Shown: positions 25,792-36,060 of the stretch, one piece after another
Numbering within the stretch: position 1 is the first letter of the stretch
How the letters are laid out: each line of letters starts with the position of its first letter
NCBI RefSeq assembly: GCF_000374365.1
Contig: NZ_KB894123.1
Coordinates: 1 to 64,000 of the forward strand
Reading direction: 5' to 3'
DNA: 64,000 nucleotides
Source: Bacteroides gallinarum DSM 18171 = JCM 13658
Lineage (GTDB): Bacteria; Bacteroidota; Bacteroidia; Bacteroidales; Bacteroidaceae
The notes under the pieces: generated by a model
The model's input: only the letters and a program-made list of their open reading frames with translations
Told to the model about the DNA's origin: nothing
Database searches by the model: none
Translations under genes and position numbers: made by a program

Positions 25792-25921
25792 GTAATGAAA
25801 CAAAGCAGTAATGAAGTAAGTAAAGTAATTATATACCAATCTGTGTTAATCCAGTGTAATCTGTGGTGAAAAACTCTGTGCCCTCTGTGGTGAAACCTGA
25901 GCCAGTGAACCCGCTGATACA

Positions 25922-26785
25922 TCAGAGCTTATACAACCCCTTTTTCGGGTAATCCAGCTCCGGATTGCCTTTGTAACCGATATTTCCGCTTCCGCTGGTA
26001 CGTGCTTTCAGGAAATCGGTGGCATGGCATTTGATGTTGCCTGAACCCGATACACTTGCAGAGACGCGTTTTGCTTGCAGGTCGGAGGCGAATAAATCTC
26101 CAGAACCTGTTACGCGATAGTTGGCTTCCTGGGTCGTTCCTGTCAATATCACTGTGCCGGAGCCTGCTACGGAAGCTTCGGTGGCGGTGGCTGATACGTT
26201 GCTGAGCTTCATGTCTCCGGAGCCTGTTACGGATGTCTTGAAATCGGCGCAGGTGATGTTGCTGCCTTGTATGTCGCCGGAGCCGGCAATGGATATGCTG
26301 AGGCAGCCGGTGCACGCGATGTCGTTTGCCTTGATATCGCCGGAACCCGCTACGGACATCTTCAGGCGGTCGGTTTTCAGGCCGTTGGCAAGTTCTATAT
26401 TTCCTGAACCTGCTACGGAGATAGAGTTGAGCGTAGCGGAAGAAATACGGATTTTCAGCTTGTTGTAAGATACGTTGACGCCTTTCTTGAATTTGATAGT
26501 CAGCATGCCGTTGTCTACGCTGATGTCCAGGAGGTCTATAATATTGTCGGAAGTGTATATTTCTACCTCGGGCTTGCCTGCTTTCTGCGTGTAGGTGATA
26601 TCGGGGCTGCCTGCCAGGCTCACGCCGGTGAACTCGTCTACTTTGATGTTCTTGGTTACGTAGTTCTTGCTGGCTTTGACGGTTTTTCCGCCGAATAGCC
26701 CGGAGTACTGTCCGTGTTTCGGTGAACAAGCTGTTGCGCTTAGTACGAAGACACTTAATGCGATGATTGTTGTTAAAGTTTTCAT
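25922..26785 (-). CDS. GIN-domain (DUF2807) lipoprotein
   Basis: This 287-residue protein has a lipoprotein signal: MKTLTTIIALSVFVLSATAC with Cys20 as the lipidated residue. The mature part (about residues 48-265) is a beta-helix-like GIN domain with repeated (V/I/T)(A/T)GSGD(I/L/M) motifs, visible at least six times. It should sit in the periplasm or outer membrane. GIN proteins are common near ECF sigma genes in Bacteroidetes, and this one is convergent with such a pair. Binding partner is unknown. Confidence 0.88.
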   Translation of the reverse strand: MKTLTTIIALSVFVLSATACSPKHGQYSGLFGGKTVKASKNYVTKNIKVDEFTGVSLAGSPDITYTQKAGKPEVEIYTSDNIIDLLDISVDNGMLTIKFKKGVNVSYNKLKIRISSATLNSISVAGSGNIELANGLKTDRLKMSVAGSGDIKANDIACTGCLSISIAGSGDIQGSNITCADFKTSVTGSGDMKLSNVSATATEASVAGSGTVILTGTTQEANYRVTGSGDLFASDLQAKRVSASVSGSGNIKCHATDFLKARTSGSGNIGYKGNPELDYPKKGLYKL

Positions 26786-27046
26786 GTTCGTTTATTTTTA
26801 AGTTCTTTTGTTGGTTAGACGTGGCGTCCTTTCAAAAGGTTGCAGGCAGGGCAACTTTTTTGCCGGAACTTTTTACCGGTAATTCCTGTTCAAACTCTGT
26901 GCCATGTGTGTAAGTCGCTGTTTGTGAGGATGCGGTACGGGATACGCCGTGTCCGTTTTCGGACACTCTGTTCGTTTTTGATAGCCGGTGGTTTGCTTTT
27001 TCGGATGATTCTTCGTTCTTTTGCCTCCGTTTCAAGAAAAAGACGG
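26786..27046. other. Intergenic region before the YgjP-like protease
   Basis: The 261 bases contain a small perfect hairpin (GTGTCCG-TTTT-CGGACAC, 26949-26966). An open frame continues upstream of the chosen start of the next gene, but its residues (Cys- and Arg-rich) do not resemble the family. No clear promoter was found. Confidence 0.4.
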
Positions 27047-27751
27047 ATGATGACGGAACATATATTGGAGGACGAGGAGCTGGGGCGCCTGGCGGTACGG
27101 GTAAATGCCCGCGCCCAGCGTTTGACTTTCCGTACGCGCGGGGATGTTATCCATGTAACTGTTCCGCCGGGTACGACGGTGGCGGAGGTGAGGAATGCTG
27201 TCGAGCAGCTTCGTTCCCGGTTGAGGGCGGCACGGCAGAGGCAGAGCCGCCCGTTGATAGACCTGGATTACCGTATCGATACGGAGTTCTTCAAGTTGAG
27301 CCTGGTCAGGGGAGAACGTGCCCGCTTCCTTTCCCGTTCGGAGCTGGGGGAGATGCAGATTGTCTGTCCGCCGGATGCGGATTTCCGGGACAAGGAGCTG
27401 CAAGCCTGGTTGCGTAAAGTGATTGAGGAGGCGCTGCGCCGGAATGCCAAAATTATTCTCCCTCCCCGGCTTTATGCGCTTTCGTTGCAATACGGTCTTT
27501 CCTATAAGAGCGTGAAAATAAATTCCAGCAGCGGACGCTGGGGGAGTTGCTCGGCAAGCGGAAACATCAACCTTTCCTATTTCCTGGTGTTGCTGCCCAG
27601 GCATCTGATAGACTACGTATTACTGCACGAACTGGCGCATACCCGCGAGATGAATCACGGCGAGCGTTTCTGGGCTTTGCTCGACAGCATGACGGGCAAC
27701 AAGGCGCAAGCCCTGCGCAGCGAGTTGAGGAAGTACAGGACAGATTTCTGA
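27047..27751 (+). CDS. YgjP-like zinc metalloprotease (SprT/M48-like fold)
   Basis: From ATG 27047 the protein has 234 residues. The zinc site is in LLHELAHTREMNHGERFW near residues 188-205: two His with a catalytic Glu, and a third His in NHG. The preceding KINSSSGRWGSCSASGNINLSY stretch (split by RWGSC) is the hallmark of the YgjP/WLM group. The N-terminal half (residues 1-100) is a beta-rich domain. I preferred the double Met at 27047/27050 over the frame start at 26840. It converges on the next gene with a 7-base gap. Substrate unknown. Confidence 0.85.
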   Translation: MMTEHILEDEELGRLAVRVNARAQRLTFRTRGDVIHVTVPPGTTVAEVRNAVEQLRSRLRAARQRQSRPLIDLDYRIDTEFFKLSLVRGERARFLSRSELGEMQIVCPPDADFRDKELQAWLRKVIEEALRRNAKIILPPRLYALSLQYGLSYKSVKINSSSGRWGSCSASGNINLSYFLVLLPRHLIDYVLLHELAHTREMNHGERFWALLDSMTGNKAQALRSELRKYRTDF

Positions 27752-27758
27752 AACGGCT

Positions 27759-28160
27759 TTATTCTTCTTGTGCCAGCAGCTTCACTTCGTCGCCCTCTTT
27801 CTCGAAGCGGTAGCTGCCGCCTTTCTCGCTCAGCTCGAACAGGGAGAGCTTGTCGGTGGCTTTGTCCACTATCATCAGGGCGCTCTGCTCGGCGAAGCGC
27901 TTCACCTCGAAAGTGAAAGGTTCTTTGCCGATGCGCCGGTTTACCAGCAGGCTGTCGTTGAGAAGGACGGATATGGAGTCGCCTGCAAATCCTTTTACTA
28001 AAGTGATGCTGTAAGTCTCGGCGAAGTACCGTTCGCCTTCTTTCTGGCGTTGCAGCCGCATGCTCATATAGACGAAAATAACGACAACGAATATTACGGC
28101 AAAGGCGAGGATGCCGTTGCCTATCATGAATTGCTTGTTGGTATTCAGGTGATGTGCCAT
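27759..28160 (-). CDS. Small single-pass membrane protein, function unknown
   Basis: The 133-residue product has a membrane helix at about 12-35 (FMIGNGILAFAVIFVVVIFVYM). A basic stretch follows (RLQRQKEGERYF), then a 90-residue soluble domain with alternating beta strands (SITLVKGFAGDSISVLLND). No family is recognised. The soluble part is probably outside the cytoplasm or on its face; the topology is unclear. It lies divergent from rimP and convergent with the protease gene. Confidence 0.65.
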   Translation of the reverse strand: MAHHLNTNKQFMIGNGILAFAVIFVVVIFVYMSMRLQRQKEGERYFAETYSITLVKGFAGDSISVLLNDSLLVNRRIGKEPFTFEVKRFAEQSALMIVDKATDKLSLFELSEKGGSYRFEKEGDEVKLLAQEE

Positions 28161-28259
28161 GATAATCGGGTTTTAAAGAACCCTGCAAATGTAGTGATTA
28201 ATTTTGAATAGAGGATAATCTCGGGCTATATGCTAAATATTCTTTTTTTCTCCTATTAT

Positions 28260-28290
28260 TTTGTAGTCGAACAGATTATTTATATCTTTG
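28260..28290 (+). promoter_or_regulatory. Promoter of rimP-nusA-infB
   Basis: TTTG (28260-28263), a 19-base spacer and TATCTTTG (28283-28290) match the Bacteroides consensus fully. The transcript would start near 28297, leaving a leader of about 60 bases that contains a terminator-like hairpin. Confidence 0.7.
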
Positions 28291-28312
28291 CAACCGAAAC
28301 GGATGAAAGGTG

Positions 28313-28337
28313 GAGGGGCGATTAAGCTCCTCTTTTT
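28313..28337 (+). promoter_or_regulatory. Possible transcription attenuator in the nusA-operon leader
   Basis: GAGGGGC (28313-28319), loop GATTAA and GCTCCTC (28326-28332) form a 7-bp stem with one G-T pair. It is followed at once by TTTTT (28333-28337), 19 bases before rimP. A terminator between promoter and first gene suggests attenuation, perhaps by NusA itself. Confidence 0.5.
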
Positions 28338-28356
28338 CGTTCTTAATGGTTAATCT

Positions 28357-28824
28357 ATGATAGAAAAGAAAACAGTTTGTCAGATTGTAGACGAGTGGCT
28401 GAAAGATAAGGACTATTTCCTGGTGGAAGTCGTAATCGGCCCGGACGACAAGATTGTGGTGGAAATAGACCACAAGGAAGGTGTTTGGATTGAGGACTGC
28501 GTAGAGTTGAGCCGTTACATAGAATCCCGGCTGAACCGCGAGGAGGAGGATTACGAGCTGGAGGTCGGCTCTGCCGGCATCGGACAACCGTTTAAAGTGC
28601 TGCAACAGTACGTCAACCACATAGGTAAGGAAGTGGAGGTACTGGCGAAGGACGGACGCAAGTATTGCGGTACATTGAAGGACGCCGACGCGCAGCGATT
28701 CATCGTTACCGTCCGGAAAAAGGTGAAAGAGGAGGGAGCCAAGCGCCCCAAAATGGTGGATGAAGACCTTGCCTTTACATACGAAGAGATAAAATATACT
28801 AAATACTTAATTAGTTTTAAATAA
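28357..28824 (+). CDS. rimP: Ribosome maturation factor RimP
   Basis: This 155-residue protein assists 30S subunit assembly. The N-terminal alpha/beta domain carries FLVEVVIGPDDKIVVEIDH and a conserved VELSRYIESRL. The centre has LEVGSAGIGQPF, equivalent to the family EVSSPG motif, and a C-terminal SH3-like barrel starts near residue 85. It opens the conserved rimP-nusA-infB operon. Length matches the family. Confidence 0.94.
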   Translation: MIEKKTVCQIVDEWLKDKDYFLVEVVIGPDDKIVVEIDHKEGVWIEDCVELSRYIESRLNREEEDYELEVGSAGIGQPFKVLQQYVNHIGKEVEVLAKDGRKYCGTLKDADAQRFIVTVRKKVKEEGAKRPKMVDEDLAFTYEEIKYTKYLISFK

Positions 28825-28828
28825 GACT

Positions 28829-30094
28829 ATGGCCAAGAAAGAAGAAACTATCAGCTTGATAGATACCTTTTCGGAATTTAAAGAACTGAAGAATATTGAT
28901 AGAACCACCATGGTGAGCGTACTCGAGGAGTCGTTCCGCAGTGTGATTGCAAAGATGTTCGGCACCGACGAGAATTACGACGTAATCGTGAACCCGGACA
29001 AAGGCGACTTCGAGATATGGCGTAACCGTGAAGTGGTGGCAGATGAGGAGCTTGAGAATCCGAACTTGCAGATTCCCCTGAGCGAAGCCCGGAAAATAGA
29101 CGCTTCGTACGAGGTGGGAGAGGAAGTGACGGACGAGGTGAACTTTGCAAAATTCGGCCGCCGCGCTATCCTGAACTTGCGCCAGACGTTGGCTTCCAAG
29201 ATTTTGGAGCTGGAGAAAGACAGTATTTATAATAAGTATATCGATAAAGTAGGTACTATCATCAATGCGGAGGTTTACCAGATTTGGAAGAAGGAAATGC
29301 TGCTGCTCGATGACGAAGGCAACGAACTCTTGTTGCCCAAGACCGAACAGATACCGAGCGACTTCTACCGCAAAGGCGAAACGGCACGTGCCGTAGTAGC
29401 GCGGGTGGACAACAGGAACAATAATCCGAAGATTATCCTGAGCCGTACATCGCCCGTATTCCTGCAACGCCTGTTCGAAATGGAAGTACCCGAAATCAAT
29501 GACGGACTGATTACTATCAAGAAGATTGCCCGTATTCCCGGCGAACGTGCCAAGATTGCCGTCGAGTCCTACGATGACCGTATCGACCCGGTAGGCGCCT
29601 GCGTGGGTGTGAAGGGCAGCCGTATCCATGGTATCGTCCGCGAGCTGCGCAACGAGAATATCGACGTTATCAACTATACGTCGAATATCCAGTTGTTTAT
29701 ACAGCGTGCCCTCAGCCCTGCCAAGATTTCTTCTATCCGCCTGAACGAGGAAGAGCATAAGGCAGAAGTTTTCCTGAAACCGGAGGAGGTGTCGCTGGCT
29801 ATCGGTAAAGGCGGTTTGAATATCAAGCTGGCCAGTATGTTGACTGAGTACACCATTGACGTATTCCGCGAATTGGATGAGGCGGTAGAGGATGAAGATA
29901 TCTACCTGGATGAGTTCCGCGATGAAATCGACGGTTGGGTAATCGATGCTATCAAGGCTATCGGTATCGATACCGCCAAGGCCGTGTTGAACGCCCCGCG
30001 CGAAATGTTGATTGAGAAGACCGACCTGGAAGAGGAAACGGTGGACGAAGTATTACGCATTTTGAAATCGGAGTTTGAGGAAGATAATGAGTAA
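28829..30094 (+). CDS. nusA: Transcription termination/antitermination factor NusA
   Basis: This RNA-polymerase-binding protein controls pausing and termination. Its 421 residues comprise the N-terminal polymerase-binding domain (1-130), an S1 domain (about 135-200, with YRKGETARAVVARVD) and two KH domains (about 200-350). The KH region includes VGACVGVKGSRI near 256 and LAIGKGGLNIKLA near 325. A short acidic C-terminus ends EEDNE; the duplicated acidic repeats of the E. coli protein are absent, as usual here. It is 4 bases after rimP. Confidence 0.96.
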   Translation: MAKKEETISLIDTFSEFKELKNIDRTTMVSVLEESFRSVIAKMFGTDENYDVIVNPDKGDFEIWRNREVVADEELENPNLQIPLSEARKIDASYEVGEEVTDEVNFAKFGRRAILNLRQTLASKILELEKDSIYNKYIDKVGTIINAEVYQIWKKEMLLLDDEGNELLLPKTEQIPSDFYRKGETARAVVARVDNRNNNPKIILSRTSPVFLQRLFEMEVPEINDGLITIKKIARIPGERAKIAVESYDDRIDPVGACVGVKGSRIHGIVRELRNENIDVINYTSNIQLFIQRALSPAKISSIRLNEEEHKAEVFLKPEEVSLAIGKGGLNIKLASMLTEYTIDVFRELDEAVEDEDIYLDEFRDEIDGWVIDAIKAIGIDTAKAVLNAPREMLIEKTDLEEETVDEVLRILKSEFEEDNE

Positions 30095-30155
30095 GCCGCG
30101 TAACGGCTTTCGGGTTTGCACTGACTTCTTTCTCCATTATTCATTAAATTAAAGT

Positions 30156-33098
30156 ATGACGATAAGGTTAAATAAAGTAACAAGAGATTTAAATGTAGGA
30201 ATCACGACGGTAGTTGAGTTCTTGCAAAAGAAAGGGTATGCCATTGAAGCGAACCCCAATACGAAGATTACCGATGAGCAGTACAACTTGCTCGTGAAAG
30301 AGTTTAGTACAGATAAGGATCTTAAACTGAAAACAGAGCGTTTCATCCAGGAACGCCAGAGTAAAGAGCGCAACAAGGCATCGGTAGCCATTGACGGGTA
30401 TGACAAGGAGACACAGGAGAAGCCGAAAGCCGAAGAGGTTGTAAAGACGGTGGTTCCCGAAGATGTGCGTCCCAAGTTCAAGCCTGTCGGTAAGATAGAT
30501 TTGGATAAGCTGAATCGCAAACATACTGTGGAAAAAGAGAAAGAAGCGGAGCCGGAGAAACCGGTAGCTGAAGCGATAAAGACGGAAGAACCCGCCCCTG
30601 TTGCGGAAGCTCCGAAACCGGAACCCGTTCCCGAACCCCAGCCCGAACCGGCAGCCGCTCCGGTTATCGAACAGGTGCCTGCTGCGGAAGAAGAATCCGC
30701 ACCCGCTGCCGCCGAGGAACCCGTACCGGCTAAGGAGGAAGCCGCCCCTGCCGAAGAAACAGCCCCGGAAGACAAGGAAGAGATATTTAAAATACACCAG
30801 CCCGAGTTCGTGTCCAAGATTAATGTAATCGGACAGATAGACCTTGCTGCGCTGAACCAGTCCACGCGCCCGAAGAAGAAATCGAAAGAAGAGAAACGCA
30901 AGGAGCGCGAAGAAAAGGAGAAGCAGCGCCAAGACCAGAAGAAGCTGATGAAGGAGGCCATTATCAAGGAAATCCGCCGCGATGACAATAAGGTGAAGGA
31001 AGGCGCCAACGATGCCAATGCCAAGAAGAAGCGCGTCCGCATCAACAAGGAAAAGGTGGATATCAACAATGCGTCCAACTTCCAGCGCAGCGGCAATGAC
31101 CGCCTGAAAAGCGGTAGCCAACAGGGTGCTGGTAACCAGCAGGCCGGTAAGAATAAGAACAAAGACCGCTTCAAGAAACCTGTCATCAAACAGGAAGTAA
31201 GCGAGGAAGATGTAGCGAAGCAAGTAAAGGAAACCTTGGCGCGCCTCACCTCTAAGGGCAAGAATAAGGGAGCGAAATACCGCAAGGAAAAGCGCGACCT
31301 GGTATCGAGCCGTATGCAGGAGCTGGAAGACCAGGAAATGGCGGAAAGCAAGGTATTGAAACTTACCGAATTCGTAACCGCCAACGAGCTGGCAAGCATG
31401 ATGGATATTTCCGTTACGCAGGTTATCGCCACTTGTATGAGTATCGGCATGATGGTTTCCATTAACCAGCGCCTGGATGCCGAGACAATCAACCTGGTGG
31501 CCGAAGAGTTCGGCTTCAAGACGGAATACGTAAGTGCGGAAGTTGCCCAGGCTATCGTAGAGGAAGAAGATGCCGAGGAAGATTTGCAGCCCCGTGCTCC
31601 GATTGTTACGGTAATGGGACACGTAGACCACGGTAAGACATCATTGCTCGACTATATCCGCAAGGCGAATGTGATTGCGGGCGAAGCCGGCGGTATCACG
31701 CAGCACATCGGTGCATACCACGTGACGCTGGAAGACGGCCGCAAGATTACGTTCCTCGATACTCCGGGACACGAGGCGTTTACCGCTATGCGTGCCCGCG
31801 GCGCCAAGGCTACGGATATCGCTATCATCATCGTAGCTGCCGACGACAACGTGATGCCGCAGACCAAAGAGGCTATCAACCACGCCATGGCTGCCGGTGT
31901 GCCTATCGTATTCGCTATCAACAAGATTGACAAGCCGACCGCTAATCCGGATAAGATTAAGGAAGAACTGGCTGCCATGAACTTCCTCGTAGAGGAATGG
32001 GGCGGCAAGTACCAGTCTCAGGATATCTCCGCCAAGAAAGGCATCGGCGTGGCCGATTTAATGGAGAAAGTATTGCTGGAAGCCGAGATGCTGGAATTGA
32101 AAGCGAACCCCAACCGCCGTGCTACGGGCTCTATCATCGAATCCTCGCTGGATAAAGGCCGCGGTTATGTAGCTACAGTGCTGGTGTCCAACGGTACTTT
32201 GAAAATGGGCGACATCGTGCTGGCAGGTACAAGCTACGGCAAGGTGAAAGCAATGTTCAACGAACGCAACCAGCGTATGAAAGAGGCGGGACCTTCGGAA
32301 CCGGCTTTGATTCTGGGCTTGAACGGTGCGCCGGCTGCCGGCGATACGTTCCACGTAATCGAAACCGAGCAGGAAGCCCGTGAAATCGCCAACAAGCGCG
32401 AGCAGTTGCAGCGCGAACAGGGCTTGCGTACGCAGAAGATGCTGACGCTCGATGAAGTAGGCCGCCGCTTGGCATTGGGCGACTTCCACGAGCTGAACAT
32501 CATCGTGAAGGGCGACGTGGACGGCTCCGTAGAGGCGTTGAGCGACTCGCTGATTAAACTCTCTACCGAGCAGGTACAGGTGAATGTTATCCACAAGGGC
32601 GTCGGTGCTATCTCCGAGTCGGATGTATCTCTGGCTGCCGCTTCGGATGCGATTATCGTCGGCTTCCAGGTGCGTCCTTCGGGTGCTGCCGCCAAGCTGG
32701 CGGAGCAGGAAGGTGTGGATATCCGCAAGTACTCCGTAATCTACGATGCTATCGAAGAGGTGAAGGCGGCTATGGAAGGCATGCTTGCACCGACCCTGAA
32801 AGAGCAGGTAACGGCCACTATCGAGGTTCGCGAGGTATTCAACATTACCAAAGTAGGTATTGTGGCAGGTGCCATGGTAAAGACCGGAAAGGTAAAGCGC
32901 AGCGACAAGGCACGCCTTATCCGCGACGGTATCGTTATCTTCACCGGCAATATCAATGCGCTGAAACGCTTCAAGGACGATGTGAAGGAGGTAGGAACCA
33001 ATTTCGAATGCGGTATCAGCCTGACGAACTGCAACGATATCAAGGTAGGAGATATTATAGAATCTTACGAAGAAGTAGAAGTAAAGCAAACTCTGTAA
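30156..33098 (+). CDS. infB: Translation initiation factor IF-2
   Basis: This 980-residue GTPase delivers initiator tRNA to the ribosome. The N-terminal 400 residues hold an HTH-like IF2-N domain and a long Ala/Pro/Glu- and Lys-rich linker. The G domain starts near residue 480, with G1 GHVDHGKT, G3 DTPGHEAF and G4 NKIDKP. Domains II-IV end with the initiator-tRNA-binding C2 domain ([18 protein letters not shown] ... [10 protein letters not shown]). A perfect 19-bp inverted repeat after the stop probably separates it from cvpA. Confidence 0.97.
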   Translation: MTIRLNKVTRDLNVGITTVVEFLQKKGYAIEANPNTKITDEQYNLLVKEFSTDKDLKLKTERFIQERQSKERNKASVAIDGYDKETQEKPKAEEVVKTVVPEDVRPKFKPVGKIDLDKLNRKHTVEKEKEAEPEKPVAEAIKTEEPAPVAEAPKPEPVPEPQPEPAAAPVIEQVPAAEEESAPAAAEEPVPAKEEAAPAEETAPEDKEEIFKIHQPEFVSKINVIGQIDLAALNQSTRPKKKSKEEKRKEREEKEKQRQDQKKLMKEAIIKEIRRDDNKVKEGANDANAKKKRVRINKEKVDINNASNFQRSGNDRLKSGSQQGAGNQQAGKNKNKDRFKKPVIKQEVSEEDVAKQVKETLARLTSKGKNKGAKYRKEKRDLVSSRMQELEDQEMAESKVLKLTEFVTANELASMMDISVTQVIATCMSIGMMVSINQRLDAETINLVAEEFGFKTEYVSAEVAQAIVEEEDAEEDLQPRAPIVTVMGHVDHGKTSLLDYIRKANVIAGEAGGITQHIGAYHVTLEDGRKITFLDTPGHEAFTAMRARGAKATDIAIIIVAADDNVMPQTKEAINHAMAAGVPIVFAINKIDKPTANPDKIKEELAAMNFLVEEWGGKYQSQDISAKKGIGVADLMEKVLLEAEMLELKANPNRRATGSIIESSLDKGRGYVATVLVSNGTLKMGDIVLAGTSYGKVKAMFNERNQRMKEAGPSEPALILGLNGAPAAGDTFHVIETEQEAREIANKREQLQREQGLRTQKMLTLDEVGRRLALGDFHELNIIVKGDVDGSVEALSDSLIKLSTEQVQVNVIHKGVGAISESDVSLAAASDAIIVGFQVRPSGAAAKLAEQEGVDIRKYSVIYDAIEEVKAAMEGMLAPTLKEQVTATIEVREVFNITKVGIVAGAMVKTGKVKRSDKARLIRDGIVIFTGNINALKRFKDDVKEVGTNFECGISLTNCNDIKVGDIIESYEEVEVKQTL

Positions 33099-33112
33099 GG
33101 ACATAACCCTTT

Positions 33113-33182
33113 AGGCACGGATTACACGGATTTCACGGATAGGTTATAAGAAAAGCCGTGCTTATCCGTGTAATCCGTGCCT
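33113..33182. repeat. 19-bp perfect inverted repeat after infB, terminator-like
   Basis: The left arm (33113-33131) and right arm (33164-33182) are exact complements, built of CACGGATTACACGGAT-type sequence. The right arm runs into TTTTT, so it can act as a rightward terminator, with a loop of 32 bases. The same motif type is a dispersed repeat in Bacteroides. Confidence 0.75.
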
Positions 33183-33189
33183 TTTTAAT

Positions 33190-33702
33190 ATGACTATGGC
33201 CACTGTAGACATCATAATCCTGGTAATCATCGGTGCGGGAGCGGTCGTCGGCTTCATGAAAGGTTTCGTGAAGCAACTCGCCACCCTGTTGGGACTGGTT
33301 GCCGGTTTGCTGGCGGCGAAGGCGTTGTACGCCTCTGTTGCAGAGAAAGTCTTTTCGAAAGTCACCGATTCGATGACAGTGGCGCAAGTGCTGGCGTTCA
33401 TCGCTATCTGGATAGCCGTACCGCTGGCTTTCGCACTCATAGCCTCTTTGCTCACGAAGGTAATGGAAGCCGTTTCGCTGGGCTGGCTGAACCGTTGGCT
33501 GGGCTCCGGGCTGGGAGCGCTGAAAGCCCTTTTGCTGGTGAGCCTGCTAATCGGCGTCATCGAGTTCATCGATGCGGACAATACGCTGCTCAGCCAAACA
33601 AAAAAGAAGGAATCGGTGTTATATTATCCTATGGAGTCGTTTGCCGGGATATTCTTTCCCGCTGCCAAGCATGTTACAGAACAATATATATTGAATGAAT
33701 AA
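33190..33702 (+). CDS. CvpA family membrane protein
   Basis: This 170-residue protein has four predicted membrane helices and the CvpA pattern: [21 protein letters not shown] at the start and [19 protein letters not shown] near 105-125. The family is linked to colicin V production and cell-envelope growth but its molecular role is unsettled. Its stop shares a base with the sufB start (TAATG), so it is coupled to the suf genes. A second start at 33196 is possible. Confidence 0.85.
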   Translation: MTMATVDIIILVIIGAGAVVGFMKGFVKQLATLLGLVAGLLAAKALYASVAEKVFSKVTDSMTVAQVLAFIAIWIAVPLAFALIASLLTKVMEAVSLGWLNRWLGSGLGALKALLLVSLLIGVIEFIDADNTLLSQTKKKESVLYYPMESFAGIFFPAAKHVTEQYILNE

Positions 33703-35156
33703 TGCAACAAGAAGAACCCAATAAATATGTAAAGGAACTCACTCGGGAGAAGTACAAGTACGGCTTCACCACCGACGTGCATACGGACATCATCGAGCGC
33801 GGCCTGAATGAGGACGTGGTACGCCTGATTTCCGAGAAAAAAGGAGAGCCCGATTGGTTGCTGGAGTTCCGCCTGAAAGCGTACCGCCACTGGCTGACGC
33901 TGGAGATGCCCACATGGGCGCATCTCCGTATTCCTGAGATAGATTACCAGGCCATTTCGTACTATGCCGACCCTACCAAGAAGAAAGACGGTCCCAAGAG
34001 CATGGACGAGGTAGACCCGGAACTGGTCAAGACCTTTAACAAACTAGGCATTCCGCTGGAAGAACAAATGGCGCTGAGCGGCATGGCGGTAGATGCCGTC
34101 ATGGACTCCGTATCCGTAAAGACTACTTTCAAGGAAACGCTTATGGAGAAAGGGATTATTTTCTGCTCGTTCAGCGAGGCGGTACGCGAGCACCCCGACC
34201 TGGTGCAGAAATACCTGGGCTCTGTGGTGGGCTATCGCGATAACTTCTTTGCAGCGCTGAACTCCGCGGTATTCTCCGACGGCTCTTTCGTCTATATCCC
34301 TAAGGGAGTGCGCTGCCCTATGGAGCTGTCTACCTACTTCCGCATCAACGCCCGTAATACCGGGCAGTTCGAAAGAACCCTGATTGTGGCGGACGATGAT
34401 TCGTATGTGTCCTACCTGGAAGGATGCACAGCCCCGATGCGCGATGAGAACCAGTTGCATGCCGCTATCGTGGAGATTGTAGTACACGACCGTGCAGAAG
34501 TAAAATACAGCACCGTCCAGAACTGGTATCCGGGCGATGCCGAAGGCAAAGGCGGCGTCTATAACTTCGTGACGAAGCGCGGGCATTGCAAGGGCGTAAA
34601 CAGCAAACTGTCCTGGACACAGGTGGAAACCGGTTCGGCTATTACATGGAAATACCCGTCCTGCATCCTTTCCGGCGACAACTCTACGGCAGAGTTTTAC
34701 AGTGTGGCGGTAACCAACAACTACCAGCAGGCGGATACCGGTACGAAAATGATTCACCTGGGCAAGAACACCCGCAGCACTATCGTCAGCAAAGGTATCT
34801 CTGCCGGGCGGAGCGAAAACTCCTACCGCGGGCTGGTACGTGTCGCCCAAAAAGCAGACAATGCCCGTAATTACAGCCAGTGCGACTCCTTGCTGCTGGG
34901 CGATAAGTGTGGCGCCCATACCTTCCCCTACATGGATATCCACAATGAGACGGCCATTGTAGAGCACGAGGCAACCACCAGCAAGATTAGCGAAGACCAG
35001 ATATTCTACTGCAACCAGCGCGGCATTTCTACGGAAGACGCCGTCGGGCTGATTGTAAACGGCTATGCCAAGGAGGTACTCAACAAGCTGCCTATGGAGT
35101 TCGCCGTAGAAGCCCAGAAGCTGTTGGCCGTTTCGCTGGAAGGAAGCGTAGGTTGA
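33702..35156 (+). CDS. sufB: Fe-S cluster assembly scaffold SufB
   Basis: This 484-residue scaffold builds Fe-S clusters with SufC and SufD. It has full family length with the beta-helix core. The stretch [20 protein letters not shown] near residue 195 and [20 protein letters not shown] near 245 are conserved. [12 protein letters not shown]-like [20 protein letters not shown] near 435 carries a conserved Cys. It overlaps cvpA by one base. SufC, SufD and SufS follow in order. Confidence 0.97.
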   Translation: MQQEEPNKYVKELTREKYKYGFTTDVHTDIIERGLNEDVVRLISEKKGEPDWLLEFRLKAYRHWLTLEMPTWAHLRIPEIDYQAISYYADPTKKKDGPKSMDEVDPELVKTFNKLGIPLEEQMALSGMAVDAVMDSVSVKTTFKETLMEKGIIFCSFSEAVREHPDLVQKYLGSVVGYRDNFFAALNSAVFSDGSFVYIPKGVRCPMELSTYFRINARNTGQFERTLIVADDDSYVSYLEGCTAPMRDENQLHAAIVEIVVHDRAEVKYSTVQNWYPGDAEGKGGVYNFVTKRGHCKGVNSKLSWTQVETGSAITWKYPSCILSGDNSTAEFYSVAVTNNYQQADTGTKMIHLGKNTRSTIVSKGISAGRSENSYRGLVRVAQKADNARNYSQCDSLLLGDKCGAHTFPYMDIHNETAIVEHEATTSKISEDQIFYCNQRGISTEDAVGLIVNGYAKEVLNKLPMEFAVEAQKLLAVSLEGSVG

Positions 35157-35304
35157 TTTGCTGCCGGACGGTTCGTTGCGTACTATCCGCCTGTGCAACC
35201 GGCAGATGAACGGTAGACAGGCAAAAGGCAGACCGGATAGCAATATGAGTATTAGGAGTAGCATTAAGTAATAAATTGTAAATAGTCAAATCGTAAATAT
35301 AAAG
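35157..35304. other. sufB-sufC intergenic region
   Basis: This 148-base gap inside the suf operon has no gene. It ends in a 26-base motif (35276-35301) shared with the speA leader. Confidence 0.5.
35276..35301 (+). repeat. Dispersed leader motif, copy 2 (sufC)
   Basis: Matches 24 of 26 bases with 21716-21741 and, like it, ends 3 bases before a start codon. It could be a mobile or conserved 5' leader element. Confidence 0.65.
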
Positions 35305-36060
35305 ATGTTAGAGATAAAAGACCTGCATGCCAGCATCAATGGCAAAGAGATATTGAAAGGCATCGACCTTACTATCCGCGACGGTGAGGTACATGCCCTA
35401 ATGGGGCAGAATGGAGCCGGAAAAAGCACGCTGAGCAATGTGCTGGTGGGACATCCCGCATACGAGGTAACGCGCGGCACGGTTACTTTCAACGGCAAAG
35501 ACCTGCTGGCAATGAGCCCCGAAGACCGTGCCCATGAGGGTATCTTCCTCTCGTTCCAGACGCCGGTGGAGATTCCGGGCGTTTCTATGGTGAACTTCAT
35601 GCGCGCCGCTGTGAACGAGCAGCGCAAATACCGCCATTTGCCTGCGCTGTCTGCCAGCGAGTTCCTGAAACTGATGCGCGAGAAGCGTGCCATTGTAGAG
35701 CTGGACAACAAGCTCGCCAACCGTAGCGTAAACGAAGGATTCAGCGGCGGCGAAAAGAAACGTAACGAAATCTTCCAAATGGCTATGCTGGAACCCGTTT
35801 TCGCCATTCTCGACGAAACCGATTCCGGCCTCGACGTAGACGCCCTGCGTATCGTAGCTGACGGCTTTAACAAATTGAAAACTCCCCAGACCAGCGCCAT
35901 GGTCATCACCCACTACCAACGCCTGTTGGACTACCTGAAACCGGATACCGTCCACGTACTGCTTGGCGGACGCATCGTAAAGACCGGCGGCCCCGAACTG
36001 GCGAAAGAAATTGAGGTAAGAGGATTCGATTGGATAAAGAAAGAAGCAAGCGAATTATAA
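35305..36060 (+). CDS. sufC: Fe-S cluster assembly ATPase SufC
   Basis: This 251-residue ABC ATPase powers the SufBCD scaffold. Walker A GQNGAGKST is near residue 35. The signature FSGGEKKRNEIFQ lies near 148 and Walker B FAILDETDSGLD near 170, and the H-loop is in VITHYQRLL. The SufC-type signature and Asp-rich Walker B are typical. Its start follows the dispersed leader motif. Confidence 0.97.
   Translation: MLEIKDLHASINGKEILKGIDLTIRDGEVHALMGQNGAGKSTLSNVLVGHPAYEVTRGTVTFNGKDLLAMSPEDRAHEGIFLSFQTPVEIPGVSMVNFMRAAVNEQRKYRHLPALSASEFLKLMREKRAIVELDNKLANRSVNEGFSGGEKKRNEIFQMAMLEPVFAILDETDSGLDVDALRIVADGFNKLKTPQTSAMVITHYQRLLDYLKPDTVHVLLGGRIVKTGGPELAKEIEVRGFDWIKKEASEL

Larger units (their letters stand above)
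25454..25921. other. Non-coding gap with terminator and CACAGAG-type repeats
   Basis: The 468 bases hold a terminator (25588-25618) and degenerate repeats rich in CACAGAG and CACGGAGTTTCAC. Small open frames here are translations of the repeats and are not called. Confidence 0.6.

Noticed and set aside
25586-25811. Two small frames of 64-69 codons
   Set aside because: They translate the CACAGAG repeats and the terminator stem; no start signal or family.
26840-27046. N-terminal extension of the YgjP-like protease
   Set aside because: Cys/Arg-rich residues with no match to the family; the double Met at 27047 gives normal length.
30149-31631. Long minus-strand frames of 456 and 480 codons
   Set aside because: They lie antisense to infB, whose biased codon use leaves opposite frames open; composition is Ser/Phe- or Leu/Arg-rich without domains.
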